Translations under genes and position numbers: made by a program
Shown: piece by piece, positions 22,400-34,300 of the stretch
Layout: each line of letters starts with the position of its first letter
Numbering within the stretch: position 1 is the stretch's first letter
Notes under the pieces: generated by a model
What the model saw: only the letters and a program-made list of their open reading frames with translations
What the model was told of the DNA's origin: nothing
Database searches by the model: none
Assembly (NCBI GenBank): GCA_024220505.1
Contig: JAKZZE010000016.1
Span: 124,001 to 188,000 of the forward strand
Source: Rhizopus arrhizus
Lineage: Eukaryota > Mucoromycota > Mucoromycetes > Mucorales > Rhizopodaceae
Length of the DNA stretch: 64,000 nucleotides
Direction of reading: 5' to 3'

Positions 22400-23211
22400 C
22401 TAGTAATGATGGTAAGGAACATGATGAGGAGGAAGTGGAGGAGGAGGTATGACTGCAGTTGCACAGGGATTCATCTTGGCCTGTTGAGGCCACTCATACA
22501 CCATTTCCTCTCTTCGACGAGGCTTTATCCACGTAGCGCAGAATCCCAGCAGGATCCATCCTGCACATAACGCGGCTGTACCGATCCAGGCACCATCCCA
22601 CAAAAGACATCTTTTGGGTTCCCTCCGCGAGAAATAAAAAATCAGATCAAAAAATGATATTGAATGTGATTCTACCTTTGATAGAGTAATGGATAAGAGG
22701 CGTCTGTGTCTTGATTCAGCAAGTGGCAAAATGTAATCAAGCCTCGGCTGGGTCTTTTGAATTCAACGATCCCGTTCGTCCAAGGTTCTTGGCCACTGAA
22801 AAAGGTGATGGATAGCATGGTGAAGATAGAAAGGATGATGTTGATCATACTCAGGCATCGATCGCCTCGCAAGATATGACCTCGTCGACAACAGGTGGCA
22901 TGCATACAAATCGCCACGGCGCTCAGTAAAGAGACACCGAGTGAAATGTACCATGTTAAATACTACAGTTTCGGTCTATAAATCTCTTTTGGTAATCTTT
23001 CGTATTTACCTGCCAGTGACCTGCACTGAACCACCCTGGGATCTTTGTCTATTGTTCATCCGGTTAAACATGATTTGTTGGATGATACTTTCTATACCCT
23101 TTCTTGATATTTTGAAAATAAAAAACATTGCATGAAATGAAATACAAAGGCAATTAAACTCAAGATTAAAACAGAATAACGTAAAGTATTTATAAACATT
23201 AAAGATGCCAT
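22400..23211 (-). CDS. Four-helix membrane protein, unknown
   Basis: Four exons on the minus strand from ATG 23211. The first exon is a hydrophobic helix (TLRYSVLILSLIAFVFHFMQ). A short exon with KIPGWFSAGHWQ follows. The third holds two helices (YLTWYISLGVSLLSAVAICM and MINIILSIFTMLSITFF) separated by a Cys/His/Arg-rich loop. The last holds a fourth helix (GTAALCAGWILLGFCATW) and a Pro/His-rich tail (PPPPLPPHHVPYHHY). The topology resembles MARVEL/claudin-type four-span proteins, but no family motif is clear. The proline-rich cytosolic tail could bind SH3 or WW domains. No function is claimed. Confidence 0.65.
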
Positions 23212-23333
23212 AGAGGAAAGAAATACATGAAAGATGAATAGGAGAAAGAGAAAAAAAAAATAAGTCTCCTTTTTTTTTTCCCTTTCATTCCTTTAAGAGA
23301 TAACTGCATACACAAAAAAAATCGTAATTTTAT

Positions 23334-23984
23334 TTAAGCCTTAACAGCTTCCTTGAAGTAGTTGGCAAGGCTACCCTTTTGAGGGACAAACTTGACATAG
23401 CAACCATCGGGCTTGACGAGACCCTTGGAACGAGCTTCGACATAGTCAGCACGGTCCAAAGGAGTGAAACCCCACTTCTTGGAGATAATGATCTTTTGTT
23501 GACCAGGGAACTTGTACTTGCAACGTCTCAAGGCTTCAATGACCACAGCCTTGTTGGAATCCTTGGAACGAACAGAGAAAATGATTTGACCAATGTTGAC
23601 ACGAGCGACCAAACCGTTGGGCTTACCGAAAGCACCACGCATACCGGTTTGCAATCTATCAGCACCAGCACAAGACAACATCTTGTTGATACGAGTGACG
23701 TGGTAGGGGTGGACACGGATACGCATGTGGAAGGAATCCTTACCAGAGGTCTTGGCCATGTACTTGTTGGCACAGATACGACCGGCTTCAAGCGCTTCAG
23801 CAGAGAGTTGTTCGTATTCGTTGGAGACCAAGTGAATACAGAGAGGGAAATCGTCAACGGATGCCTTCTTGCGACCTAAATCGTAAATTCTCAACTTGGC
23901 ATCGGGAACACCACGACAGTATCTGGACTTGGGGTAAGGCTTGTTCTTACAGTAACGATAACAACGAGCAGGACGACGACCCAT
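23334..23984 (-). CDS. RPL10: 60S ribosomal protein uL16 (L10)
   Basis: Component of the large ribosomal subunit that lines the peptidyl-transferase and tRNA corridor and is loaded late in subunit maturation. A single exon of 216 residues starts [20 protein letters not shown] and includes [40 protein letters not shown] and [13 protein letters not shown]. It is full length and without gaps. Codon use is biased to C/T-ending codons, as in other strongly expressed fungal genes. The ATG at 23984 is the universal MGRR start. An intron in the 5' leader is possible but was not resolved. Confidence 0.97.
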   Translation of the reverse strand: MGRRPARCYRYCKNKPYPKSRYCRGVPDAKLRIYDLGRKKASVDDFPLCIHLVSNEYEQLSAEALEAGRICANKYMAKTSGKDSFHMRIRVHPYHVTRINKMLSCAGADRLQTGMRGAFGKPNGLVARVNIGQIIFSVRSKDSNKAVVIEALRRCKYKFPGQQKIIISKKWGFTPLDRADYVEARSKGLVKPDGCYVKFVPQKGSLANYFKEAVKA

Positions 23985-24970
23985 TTTTAATTACTAAAAA
24001 AAAACGTTTAGTTGAGAGTTTAAAGACAACTTTATCCTCCAAAAGTAAAGAAAGTGATTGGATGGTAGAATGGAGACGGTTGCTTAATAATCGACATGCT
24101 GTATTAGTCATCAGTCTTTTGTCTTTTTCTTCTTCTAATTCCACATGCTGCTTTCTGTTCTAGAGAATACAATCTCTTTTTTTTACTTTATACTTTCTTC
24201 ACTTTGGATAGATAGATGGATGGATGTTTGTATGTTTACCTTTGTTGTCAAAGGAGGGAGGAAAGGAATTGGATAGGACAGAAATAATAGATAATTAAAG
24301 AGGGACAGATGGCGGAGTTTTAACTTTTACTATAAAAAGTACGGCCCGGACATGTTGTGTTTTGTGAAACTGAATGCATATAATTTTAATTCTTGAAAGA
24401 CACGATGGATAAAGTGATTTAAATCCAAGTTCTCCAATTCAGTTTGTTAAAGCCTGCAATCTGTATCGAGAGCATTTGATTCAAGGAATTTACAAAAAAA
24501 AATCAAATAATAGATTGGATATAAAGTGTCTTTTTGATTTATAAAGGCTATAAGGCTTTCCTTTTGTACATGGACAATGGTATAATCCATTTGAGCTCTT
24601 TAGGATATCAGTAAAAAGAGATGGTCAGGCTTTGATGATTGAATCATTTCAATAATTTTCAATGTTTATCAGGAAAGACAAAGCTCTTGGGTTTTTAAAA
24701 AATAAAATAATACATGACTATAGGCAAGACATACGTTATGATGAACTACGATTGTTTGGTTCCTGCTTCTCTTTAATGATTTCATTCGCTTTGCACTTCA
24801 AAAAAAAAAAGTGAGTGATGATTTCTAGGTTGCCTAATAGAATCCCCGCATCCAATCTCAACTTGGCGATATTCGCTTTTACCGTCGGTAAATGAAGCTG
24901 CATGATAGTTACTGGCATAGTCTTTTTTTTTTTTTTTTTTTTTTTTTTTGTGAGTACATCAAAAAATTAA
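23985..24970. other. RPL10 upstream region and unassigned spacer
   Basis: Holds the RPL10 promoter side, including a GATA/GATG microsatellite at 24210-24228, and a T27 run at 24923-24949. A minus-strand open stretch of 60 codons at 24736-24918 starts MPVTIMQLHLPTVKANIAKL and is leucine-rich. I cannot assign it, and it could be a small real gene or a remnant. Confidence 0.35.
24923..24949. repeat. T27 homopolymer
   Basis: Uninterrupted T run at the left border of the decayed ORF that follows. Confidence 0.9.
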
Positions 24971-26200
24971 ATGAGAAATGTAACCCCTAGATTGAATAAA
25001 AATTATAAGATATTAGATAAAGCATTATTTAATTTGCTTAGCTATACTTTAACAGATTCAGCAGATATTGAAAACCGGCGTGGTGTTCTCTTGGGGCACC
25101 ATATTCTGTATAAAATGTGGGCGGAAGAATTATTGCCACGGCGCTGAATACTTTTCTAACTTGTATTCCCTTGCTTCAAGAGTCTGGACAACTACTTGTC
25201 GCTGTAGTATTCAATAAAGCGTTTGTGCCAGTAGGGTTGCCAGAGTGGGTTTGTCCATTTTTTAAAGAGCATTTAACTATTGAAAATTTCTTAGTACATT
25301 TTAGTTCAATTATGGATTGCTACTCGATATTTATTGCATTTTCTTATGAATATATAAGACTGGAGTTTCCTCCAGGCATGTCGGCCCTGCGGAAAAAGGT
25401 TGATAAGAGTGTTTACTTACAGGTGTAAATGCTTTTTTTTCAGTAATGGGGTTCCTTGATTACATACATGTTGATTTTAGACTGGAAGCAGTGCTGTTTG
25501 ATGATTACCTGTACAACGAAGGCGGTTGTTGTATAGAGGTGGATTATGTCATCGTGTTTTTTGGTCCAATATTAAAAAATGCATCGAGATAAAGTGGCTG
25601 TCGTTTTGTATGATGAGTGCTTTATTTAAACAGCAAATGATCTGTTACAAGCTAGCCAATTGCTTGCATTGATTGGGGCGATGTCTGAGTAGCGGCTGGT
25701 GCTCAATCAAGATTGAACTCACGAGTTATTTCTTGGTGTAGTAAAAAAGCTGCAGATCTTTCAATTGGTGAATTTGCGAAACGACACGATTCTGGGAATA
25801 TTACGCACACAAAAAAAAATAGTTGACATGTGCAGTTAGCTGCACTTGAAGCATCTAATCAAGAATGGCCGGTTAAACTTACAAGAAGCTAAAGGTTTAG
25901 TGGTTTCTTCTGTATTATGCGAGACACTTGAAGTAGATTTATATAGAGTATGACTAGCAGATGAGACACGAACCGTCGTCGAGAAAGTAAAAGATATGTA
26001 TATTCCTTCGTCGATAATTGAAATTAAAGACGGGTGGAATACGTGAATTCTTGGAAGCCTTAGGCAAGTTTAAGGTTTTTGCAATCAAATTTCAAAGAGC
26101 CGAGGTTACCACTAATAGTTATGCTGGTAGAAGAACTGTGCTGTTATGAATAAAATATCAAAAGGAAATCAAAGAAGAAAGACAAGCTGCCTGCTACAGC
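24971..26200 (+). pseudogene. Decayed coding region, unknown
   Basis: A string of open stretches in shifting frames on the plus strand. The first reads from ATG 24971 (YKILDKALFNLLSYTLTDSA) to a stop at about 25147. A second frame overlaps it (LNTFLTCIPLLQESGQLLVA) and runs to 25428. Further pieces include LNLQEAKGLVVSSVLCETLE near 25880. The pieces look protein-like but are broken by at least four stops or shifts. No family was recognised. It lies next to transposon remnants and may be part of the same repeat cluster. Confidence 0.35.
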
Positions 26201-26479
26201 TAAGTTTTTAAAATAAGCAATTCGGAAAGACTCGTTTGAGAATGAAGAATAAATATTGGAACCTTTTTTATACTTTTTTTTTTGTTAGTTCGTCGTTATG
26301 AATTTCTTGATTTGTCGCTTTCAAAAGCTCACTGAAGTAAGCTAAATAGATCTTTGCTCGAATACAAAATAATTACAATATATAAAATGTTCTTTATTAT
26401 AATATTTTATAACTTGACACTTAGAATGACCAACAATACCTTGCAAACCGCTAGTATGAACTCGACTGCGGACCTCACT

Positions 26480-27330
26480 AACTCTTTCTACTACAGTTTC
26501 TTTTTCCAAAGCTTTTTTTTCTTCAATTTTTGCTTCACAAAATACCAGAGTTGTTCAGTAGGTTCAACTCTGGTGGATAAGGTGGAAGGTACACAGTATG
26601 GTAGCCTCTACTTTCAATCTTTTTTTTTTTTGCATAAGAGGAGATTTATAGATCGAGGCATTTTCCATAACAAGGTAATAGCATTCATATCTTCATCTTT
26701 GTCCATTATGTCAAGAATTTCGTTTATGAACTTCATAAAATGAGCAGTGATAGTACCTTTTGGTGCGGATTTTTCTGCTTATCTGTCTTCCTATGATCAG
26801 CAGATCTTTTCTTGCCTTTATTTGTTTTATGCACCTTTTTTGATTCTTGTTTTTATGGATTTTAGGTGCTGGTCTTTTAAATACATGAAAGACAGCAGCA
26901 GCTGAAATAGCACTTGTGATCATATGAAATACAGGGCGTGTTTGGGGCTTTAAAAACAAGTAGTGTGCCTTTTTCAGACCATACAAAGTTGCTTTTATGT
27001 CAATATGAAAACCAGCTTCGTCAATAAAAACGCAATTACGAAGATAGTCGATACCCGTATCTTTGTGATACTGAAACTACATAGATCTTTTTTCCAAGTT
27101 TTCAAAGTCACTTCGCTCCATTGTGAGGGCATTTTTCATGAATAGTGGTGTCTTCGACGTGGTCTCCTCAATTTTTTTAGAGTGAAGGGACGGGTAGTAA
27201 AATACTGTGTTTCTGAAAATAGGTTAAATCCGCTTTCCTGCTGATACTTTAACGCTTTCATTGGAATGATGTATTTATAGTAAATCACTTTATTATAGCT
27301 CCAATAGTAGACAAAAAGCACTCCTACACT
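26480..27330 (-). pseudogene. IS630/Tc1-like DDE transposase remnant (copy 1)
   Basis: Minus-strand transposase in pieces. The first catalytic Asp block reads NCVFIDEAGFHIDIKATLYG, followed by RPVFHMITSAISAAAVFHVF. The second block is VMENASIYKSPL, where the usual MDNA has become MENA. The third survives as EPTEQLWYFVKQKLKK, the ...NPIEQLWxxxKxxLK motif with Glu. Stops and frameshifts separate the blocks, so the copy is dead. Terminal inverted repeats were not found by eye. Similar remnants lie at 44.2 and 45.4 kb. Confidence 0.7.
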
Positions 27331-28590
27331 TAAATCCGATTATCTGCGATCAACTTGCACAATTGGTTGACAGAAAGCTTGTCAGAAATTCTTCTGAATT
27401 TAAAAAATTGTGCAGCTTCTTCACAGCTTATACTTCTTTCATTTAACAGCGCCTCAATTTTCTTATACAGTGGAAGTCGTCTAGTAAAGAACCTAGACTC
27501 GGCTCTGTTGTCTAATTTGCGCCAATCTACACAGTACTGCTTTTCCATAGACTTGATAGATAGATTTCCAGCAAGATCAAAAGAGCATTCTCGCCATACG
27601 CCTGTCACGCTTATCAAGCTTCTGCTCATTTTGAACGATGGTAGGCCAGTTGAATTAGCAGTATTGACGGAAGGAATAAAAGACAGTGGAACAGAAGAGG
27701 GAGGAAGAATAGTCGATGTTTGCTGAATTTGTGTATTCTCATCACCTTGTCTTAGCATGTTTGAGATTTGCAAAAAAAGAATCAGCGAGCATTGTTTGGT
27801 TTTCTGCTTCCACTTTCTTGACTGCATCCAAAATGAGTTGATTCTGAGATTGAACTATATTCAGCATAGCATTCATTGAATCAAACCCTGGCTTCATAGC
27901 TGCTGCAACTTCAGGTAACAAGACTTCTAGATGCTGGCTCATTTTGGACTTCTCATCGTTGGCAGCGATTGTAGCTGAACAGCACTCTTCATAGTCTTTA
28001 TAAAGATCACTTTCAAAGATGTTGAGGTACCAAATAAAGCTTTCAGGGTATTTTCTCTTCAGTGCTACTGAGTCCTAAGACAAAAATAATTAAATATCCT
28101 AAGTATTATGACTTGATCTGTAAAAAAAAAAACCTTTACTTGCAAAAAAGCTGTTCTTAAATAACTCATTAAATCTAAAAAGCTTGGACCAGCAATATCA
28201 TCTCCAACTTCCTTCCTGTAAAACTTCTCTCTCCAATGTTCAATCCGAGGATATACCATTTTGTGCAACTCTTCTGATGACTCAATTGAACTACGATTGT
28301 TAACATAATCACTTTTACGAGTAGTAAACCCGGCCAGCACTTTAATGACATCAACAGCAAGACCACTCAAATAGCAACCAACCATTCTATCGCTACCCCA
28401 GCGTCCAACTTGTCTCTGTTGCTCTCCAGAGACATTTTCATTGGCAACCATATTAATAGCACTCTTTCTGTTGATATGAGTGAGCTTGCTTGAATGAACA
28501 CCACAATATCTAAGTACTTGTTTATAAATCTTGGCTTGTTCACTGTAAGTAATTGATCCGTCCCCAGTAGCATTTGGAAACTCCAACGAC
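27330..28590 (-). pseudogene. Crypton-type tyrosine recombinase / Ndc10-GCR1_C protein, broken
   Basis: The upstream part reads EQAKIYKQVLRYCGVHSSKL and THINRKSAINMVANENVSGE, then QVGRWGSDRMVGCYLSGLAV. This is the H-x-x-R...W...Y core of fungal Crypton recombinases (Ndc10_II fold). An intron follows at about 28073-28144. Then come a coiled region (LNIVQSQNQLILDAVKKVEA) and, after a one-frame slip at a T7 run near 27780, a C-terminal GCR1_C-like DNA-binding domain (WRECSFDLAGNLSIKSMEKQ, then RFFTRRLPLYKKIEAL). The frame slip and the lack of a clear N-terminus make it a pseudogene. Crypton identity is from family knowledge of the motif order, not a search. Confidence 0.6.
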
Positions 28591-29045
28591 TTATCCATCT
28601 GAAGGTACGTAGTAGGAGGCTTCAATCGCTTGATTACGGAGTACTCGTACCTTCCTCCAGCAAATTTCACCGCACTCAGCTCAAGCTCCTTGCCAAAGCT
28701 GAAAAGTCAAACGTTGCCAGCTCCTTCTCATATAAAACAACCTTAAGTCGCTTATTCAGCTGCCTCTTGAAGTACTCAGGCACACGACATAGACCTTCTT
28801 CGACTAGATTGAAATGTGCACATGGCGTCTTGACTTCACCGCAGCCAATCTCACAGCCATCAATTGTGCTTATAATGAAGTCAGGATGCTTCTTCTTTTT
28901 CAAACCATCATAAGCGCATGGCAAAGTATCCCAACGGATAACGAGGTGTTGGGATTATGCAAATGCGCAATATCCTGCATCAAGTTGGTCACATACTTCG
29001 TTATAAAGTTGGACTCCAACTTTCTGAGTTCCTGGGCTTGCTGCT
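28591..29045 (-). pseudogene. Decayed PD...GEVK (PD-(D/E)XK-like) protein fragment
   Basis: Reads from about 29045 downward: QAQELRKLESNFITKYVTNL, a frameshift, RWDTLPCAYDGLKKKKHPDF, then ISTIDGCEIGCGEVKTPCAH, CRVPEYFKRQLNKRLK, another slip, and LSAVKFAGGRYEYSVIKRLK. The PDF-x(12)-GEVK spacing matches the remnant at 2.2 kb, so the two belong to the same broad family. It merges at about 28590 with the Crypton-like recombinase, which suggests that the recombinase inserted into, or was fused with, this gene. Confidence 0.5.
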
Positions 29046-29389
29046 ACTGAGTTTGCTGCTTTTGGTCGATATTGATGATGCTTAATGCGTATATCAATAT
29101 GCAATAAACAAAAGAACCGAGCCTGTCGGAGAATGGATCCAAGTCAGCAGAAATAATATTCTTTCCTTCTTCTAGGTTCTCTCCACCCAATTGCAAAACT
29201 AGATGCACGTCCTATGCTCAAGCAAATAGTGTCCTTGTTGCGTAATCATATTGATCATCCTCATATTGATGATGATTCGACCTTGGGCACTTTACAAGCA
29301 AGAGTGTCCAGAGCGTCTAGAACGAAAGGCGCGTAATTGATCGATATTTTGAACTGCAGAGACAACTATACTGGCCAACAGAGTATGAC

Positions 29390-29930
29390 GTTACTCAACA
29401 TTCCAATACTTATGCACATATCCCTTTGAATGACGGATCCTGTCGTTATCTTGAAGTTTACAGCTCTAAAGAACATGGTGGTTATGATATGGTCAATAAT
29501 GGTTTGATTTTCCAAATGCTAAATTACCAGTTTTTTCCTTATGCTGCCCTTCAGGGCTCGGCTAAAATTGTTACTCTTAAACTGAATAGGTTGCCCTTTT
29601 TGCCTAAGACCGAAGATTTGACTGGATTAAAAAAGAGTCACGCAGTATTTGACGTTACCATGGACTTGGGAATAAATGCAGAATATATTAAACATTCAAA
29701 AAAGTGGATACGTGCCTGAGGATCAAAAGTTTCAAGACCCAAGCCACCAGATTAGTTGGTATGAATCTACTGAGGTTTTTCATGCTTACCTGGTGTCGCT
29801 ACTGTCATAAAGAAGGACACACAAAACTTGATTGTCATGGATCCAAGCAAGCATTATTTGTTATTGTTGTCACCGAAATGGACATCAATCATTTGAACGT
29901 CCATGTATAAATAGTAAATGATGAGCAATG
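29390..29930 (+). pseudogene. LINE ORF1-like gag fragment with zinc knuckle
   Basis: Plus-strand open stretches in two frames. The first (29426-29719) holds LKLNRLPFLPKTEDLTGLKK and SHAVFDVTMDLGINAEYI, the RRM-like pattern of Mucorales LINE ORF1 proteins. The second (about 29704-29910) holds a CCHC zinc knuckle, CRYCHKEGHTKLDC (C-x2-C-x4-H-x4-C). Frameshifts separate them, so it is a dead copy. The assignment to LINE ORF1 rather than an LTR gag rests on the order RRM-like part then knuckle. Confidence 0.55.
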
Positions 29931-30786
29931 CAAAGAATAGTAAAATCTGAAAGTGCAGTTGAAATTGTCTTTTGAATCACCTTATCCATTTCAAAATCGA
30001 CAGTGTCTGGCAATGTATTTTCTATGTCAGGCACATAAATAATATAAAGTTGCATTTCAAAATTGTATCTGACCAGTTGATTATCATCATATCAGCGATC
30101 TTCCGTGAATAAAGATAGGCTAAAGTCTTGAATAGGAAAACAGGATGGAATGATTGTCTCATACATGTGAATTAAGATATTTGAAATCAAATACAATGAT
30201 AAACAGTTCTCATTTAGTGACAAGTTAGCTTTGTTTATATTTGGATAATGCTCTGATCATAAGACACATAGCACCTTTCATTACTTTAATCACTATACTA
30301 ATTCTATACTTGAGACATGCGTAATGACAGGGGAAGATTTATAAGTACAGAACACATTATATTTAGGGATTCTTTTCTATCGCTTTTAACCAGCTTTTAT
30401 AAGAAATTTACTCATCTTATTGGGCATATAACTTTTAATACGAAATTCATTAATGTTGCTTTGTATGAACAAATAACAAAAACTGAATCCTTGTTCCTTT
30501 CTCAGTGGGCATATTCGAGTATTAAGTATTTCAGCAACATCATATTTACCAAGAAGCTGCTCACAGACTCCCCAACGTATGCATATATGCAAGATGCCAA
30601 GCTAACCATAATTTACTTTTAAAACACTGATCTTTGAAACCGTTCTCTATGTTTGGCATGACACATGCTACTCCTCATCCATCATCACTATTCCTTCAAT
30701 AAAAATAGGTCAAGCTTTGATATCTATCCTCCTTTTGAAAGACAAGTTGTTTAGTATAAAGGTGATGTATTAACGTTTTATTTTGA
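29931..30786. other. Spacer upstream of the RPS28 3' end, nothing recognised
   Basis: AT-rich. A plus-strand open stretch of 101 codons at 30317-30622 starts MRNDRGRFISTEHIIFRDSF. It has no recognised family, and the opposite strand is also open, so coding is doubtful. Confidence 0.35.
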
Positions 30787-31287
30787 TTAACGGAGACGAC
30801 GGGCTTCACGTTCGGATTCCAAAAGACAGAGAATATCGTTTTCACGAACAGGACCCTTGACGTTACGAATGATGGAACGGTTGGTATCGTCCATGAATTC
30901 AACACGAACTTGAGTAACACCACCACGAGAACCGGTACGGCCGAGAACCTTTGTAACTCTAGCAAGCTTAACAGGAGTCTTTGTGTCCTATTCAATCACT
31001 GTCAATAATCCAGAAAAAAAATATGCATTCCATAAAAAAGGAAGAAGAAGATAATGAATTGCATTGTGAAAAACATGTCAGCATGTCTAATGGTGTGTTC
31101 ATTGCATCTATAATAAGACGATTTGTTGTTTATAATTTCAATTAAAAAGTTTAAATGAATCCACATAGTTGCAAGATCTTTAGTATTGTTCAATCATCTA
31201 CTCATCCATCCATCCATCCATCCATCTTCATTATCCTTTCTTTCCTTCTTTTCCCTTCTTTGTTATCTATTTTTCACAACTCACCAT
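30787..31287 (-). CDS. RPS28: 40S ribosomal protein eS28, start codon in its own exon
   Basis: Small-subunit protein near the mRNA exit channel. The coding exon 30787-30987 gives 66 residues beginning [20 protein letters not shown], then [20 protein letters not shown] and ending [10 protein letters not shown], an almost exact eS28. An AG immediately precedes the Asp codon and stops lie just upstream in frame, so the Met must be spliced on. The only good candidate is ATG at 31287-31285, followed by a perfect donor (GTGAGT). This gives exon 1 = ATG alone, a 297-nt intron (30988-31284) and a 67-residue protein starting MDT, as in other eukaryotes. A (CCAT)n microsatellite lies within the intron at 31203-31227. 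Confidence 0.93.
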
Positions 31288-31393
31288 TATGTATTTTATA
31301 TATGGATTGAAAAGGAAGGATCTCTCATTGGACTAGGCGATCTTTGTTTTTTCTTTGGAGGGGGAAGTGATGGAGTTTAAATATTTTATTTTT

Positions 31394-34300
31394 TTAAAAG
31401 TGATTTATGCTACATTCAATATCTACCAAGTCCTCCATAATACGAGTGACCGTTGTACCAATCTGTTTAGTTGTTTCCTTTTGTTCTTCTATAGATAATC
31501 CTGCGAATTCAAAGATCAGATCACCATCCAATACAGCCTTTGTACGATTGGTTGACATTCTTTGCTTTGGTCCTTTGATCAATCGGAAAGCTCTTGGATT
31601 CAAACCAGCGACATGCTGCAAGTTATTTACAAGATGACCATAAAGTGTATTCAGACGCTTAAAGGTTTTTTCTGAGATAGAAGAGATCACTGCAATTGAT
31701 CCATTGAATGTACCGCATAAACAAAAGTGTCTTCTACTGTACTCGAATCCCTTTTCTGTTTTTTCTATTTGAGGTAATCTAACCATTGTCTGTACTTGTG
31801 ATCCAACATGAAAGTCACCACGACGCATAAGTTTTTGACCACCAAATGATTGTAAGTCTAATAGGTTTTATCAATAACACATTCTTTTACATAATTCCAG
31901 TTCCTTACTAAAAGGTGCGTATTGATATAAATCAATGTTTTCATTCGTATCTCCTACAATAAGGTATAATGATTTGTCATCAATAATGAAATCCACACAA
32001 CCCACATCAAACGACTGGTAATCTTTGCCCAAAAGGGTAAGCTTGGCCGGTTCAAGTTGAAAACCCAAAAACCAGATAGATTTTTGGGCATCGCCAATAA
32101 GAATAAAGTTCTTGATTGAACTCATGCTGGTCACATAGATTTGAACATCAATAAAGGCCACACCAACCAATCGTTCATCATCTTCCAAGCTCCATACAAT
32201 TACTTTAGACCCAATACAGGCTGCTAAATGACCACTCACGGTGCACATGGCCGTCACTGCTCCTTTAACATCTTCAGTAAGAACAGGCTTGAACTTGTGG
32301 TTGGTTTGTGGATTATCTGGTTCAGGCACAACTTCAATAATATCATACATACGAATCTATTATAAATTATTAACTTTCCGTAAATATAACCATTTATACG
32401 AAATAACTTTACCGAACCCTTCATGGTTGTATCTTCACCCTTTAAAGTTCCAGTACCAATGATCATATAATACTTTCTACCTGTACTTGTCTGTTTTGAA
32501 TCTAACAAGGCACACTCCAGCGAAAAGCACTGTTCAAACTCTTCAAATTCTACTTTATCTACAATCTCCCAAGTGACAGGAGACACAAGGATCATCGAGA
32601 ATTGTTCCATCTCAGGCAAGAATTCGCCTGGTCCTCGTTCATCTGTTTCTTTGCCATCAATGTATTGATTGTCATCATTCTTCATTCTTGTGGGTACTGA
32701 GGTAGAAACCAAGACGGCATAAACGCGCATCACAGGATGATACTGAATCTTGTGTACGGTTTGGCCTAGCAATACCTTTTGTATCACCCAATCCAAATCA
32801 TAATTAATGCCCTCTGTACGTAATCTTGACAATTGAATCGTAGACTTTGAATCCACTGTAATAAATCCATGCTGGCAATTTACATTATGAAATTGTGTAA
32901 AGCCAACAATCTCATGTTCTGTTTTCATTGGGTGTACACGTACAAAACTTTTACAAGAGCACATCAACCAAGCGGGCTGTGCGCCTGCCACAAACACACC
33001 TGCATAGCCTGCGACGTCCGTAAAGGGTATGAGTAATTTACGCTGTATCTTTTTGTCCATCTTCTTGGTCGACAATTTTAAATCTTCTTCTTCTTCGTTG
33101 AGATCTGTATCGGGGATTTCAAATTCATCGATGATGCCTCTCTTTTTCTTTGGCTTAGGTTCATGGCTGCTACTCTTGCGCGACACGTATTCATGCTGAA
33201 CACGAGAGAAGCGAAGTGCCAGCCGGTCTGGGCTAGATTCGTCCAGATAGGTAAAGGCCTTATAGATGATGATATCGTTTGTATCTGTACGAACAACCAG
33301 ATGAGGATCCTTGCGTTCTTTACCAATGTGGGTCATTAAAATCTCTTGAATATTGTTAGTTGGTATTCTGGATTTCACTCCGCTGTCATCAACGATTAAA
33401 TCGGGTGCAATGCTAAATTGAGGACAGGCAAAGTGTTCCTTAAAATCGGGAAGACTATAAATGCGCAAGATACCTGTGGTTGTATAGGTAAAACACCAAA
33501 AGGTCACTTGCGTCATGTTGATACCCGTTCCTTGAAGACTCACATTCGCTTCATCCACCTCTTCTTTAACTGATTCCTTTTTAACCTGCTCTTCTTTAAC
33601 TGGCTTTTCTTCAACCTTTTTTTCTTCATTATTTGATTCGACTGTATCCAAAATGTCTTCACCGTAAAGATCCATATCAATTTCATCAAATTCAAATGTG
33701 GCAATCGTCTTGCTCATTTTCTTTTTCATAGACTGGTTTTCTTCTTCTGCTTTTCTCTTCTTTTGCCGTTGTGCCTCAGATGCGGCAGCTTTGGCTGCTT
33801 CTGTTGTCTTGATTCTTTCAGATACACTCATAAATAATCCAGAGGCATCTGCAAAGATACCAGAAGTGATAATCCCAACATCCTTTTTATAAAATAATAA
33901 GCAAACACACAAATACAAAACAAATAAAAACTTACTTTAATATGATTGGGTAATTGTATGTGAATGATATCTTTTGTTGAAGCATCCCCTTGTAAAGCCA
34001 AAATTTTATTATTATCAAGCGTTAGAAGGATGTAAGGATCATGTATACTGGCTTCTACAATTTTAGCACCACGAGGGATTGGAACCGTCTGGATACGTTT
34101 ACCCTCAGGTGTAAGCACCATGACACCCGTAGCATACACTTGAACAATGCGTGTGGCATCAAATAAAGTGCTAACAGCAATTGTAGAGCCACGAGTATAA
34201 AATCCAGTTTTGACTTCTTGCAATTCATCACCAGCAGATAAGACCAAGGTACTTTTAGATTTACTAATAAACAGCAATTTGTCAAAATCATCGTCCTCAT

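Noticed and set aside
23379..23879. 166-codon plus-strand frame across RPL10
   Set aside because: Antisense shadow of RPL10, whose protein is unmistakable in the other strand.
24736..24918. 60-codon minus-strand ORF near RPL10 as a real gene
   Set aside because: It has no recognisable family and a Phe run from the homopolymer. It is mentioned only within the spacer entry.
31203..31227. (CCAT)n array considered as the RPS28 first exon (ATGGATGG...)
   Set aside because: No ATG in the repeat gives phase 0 at the available donor without a stop. ATG-GTGAGT at 31287 fits perfectly.
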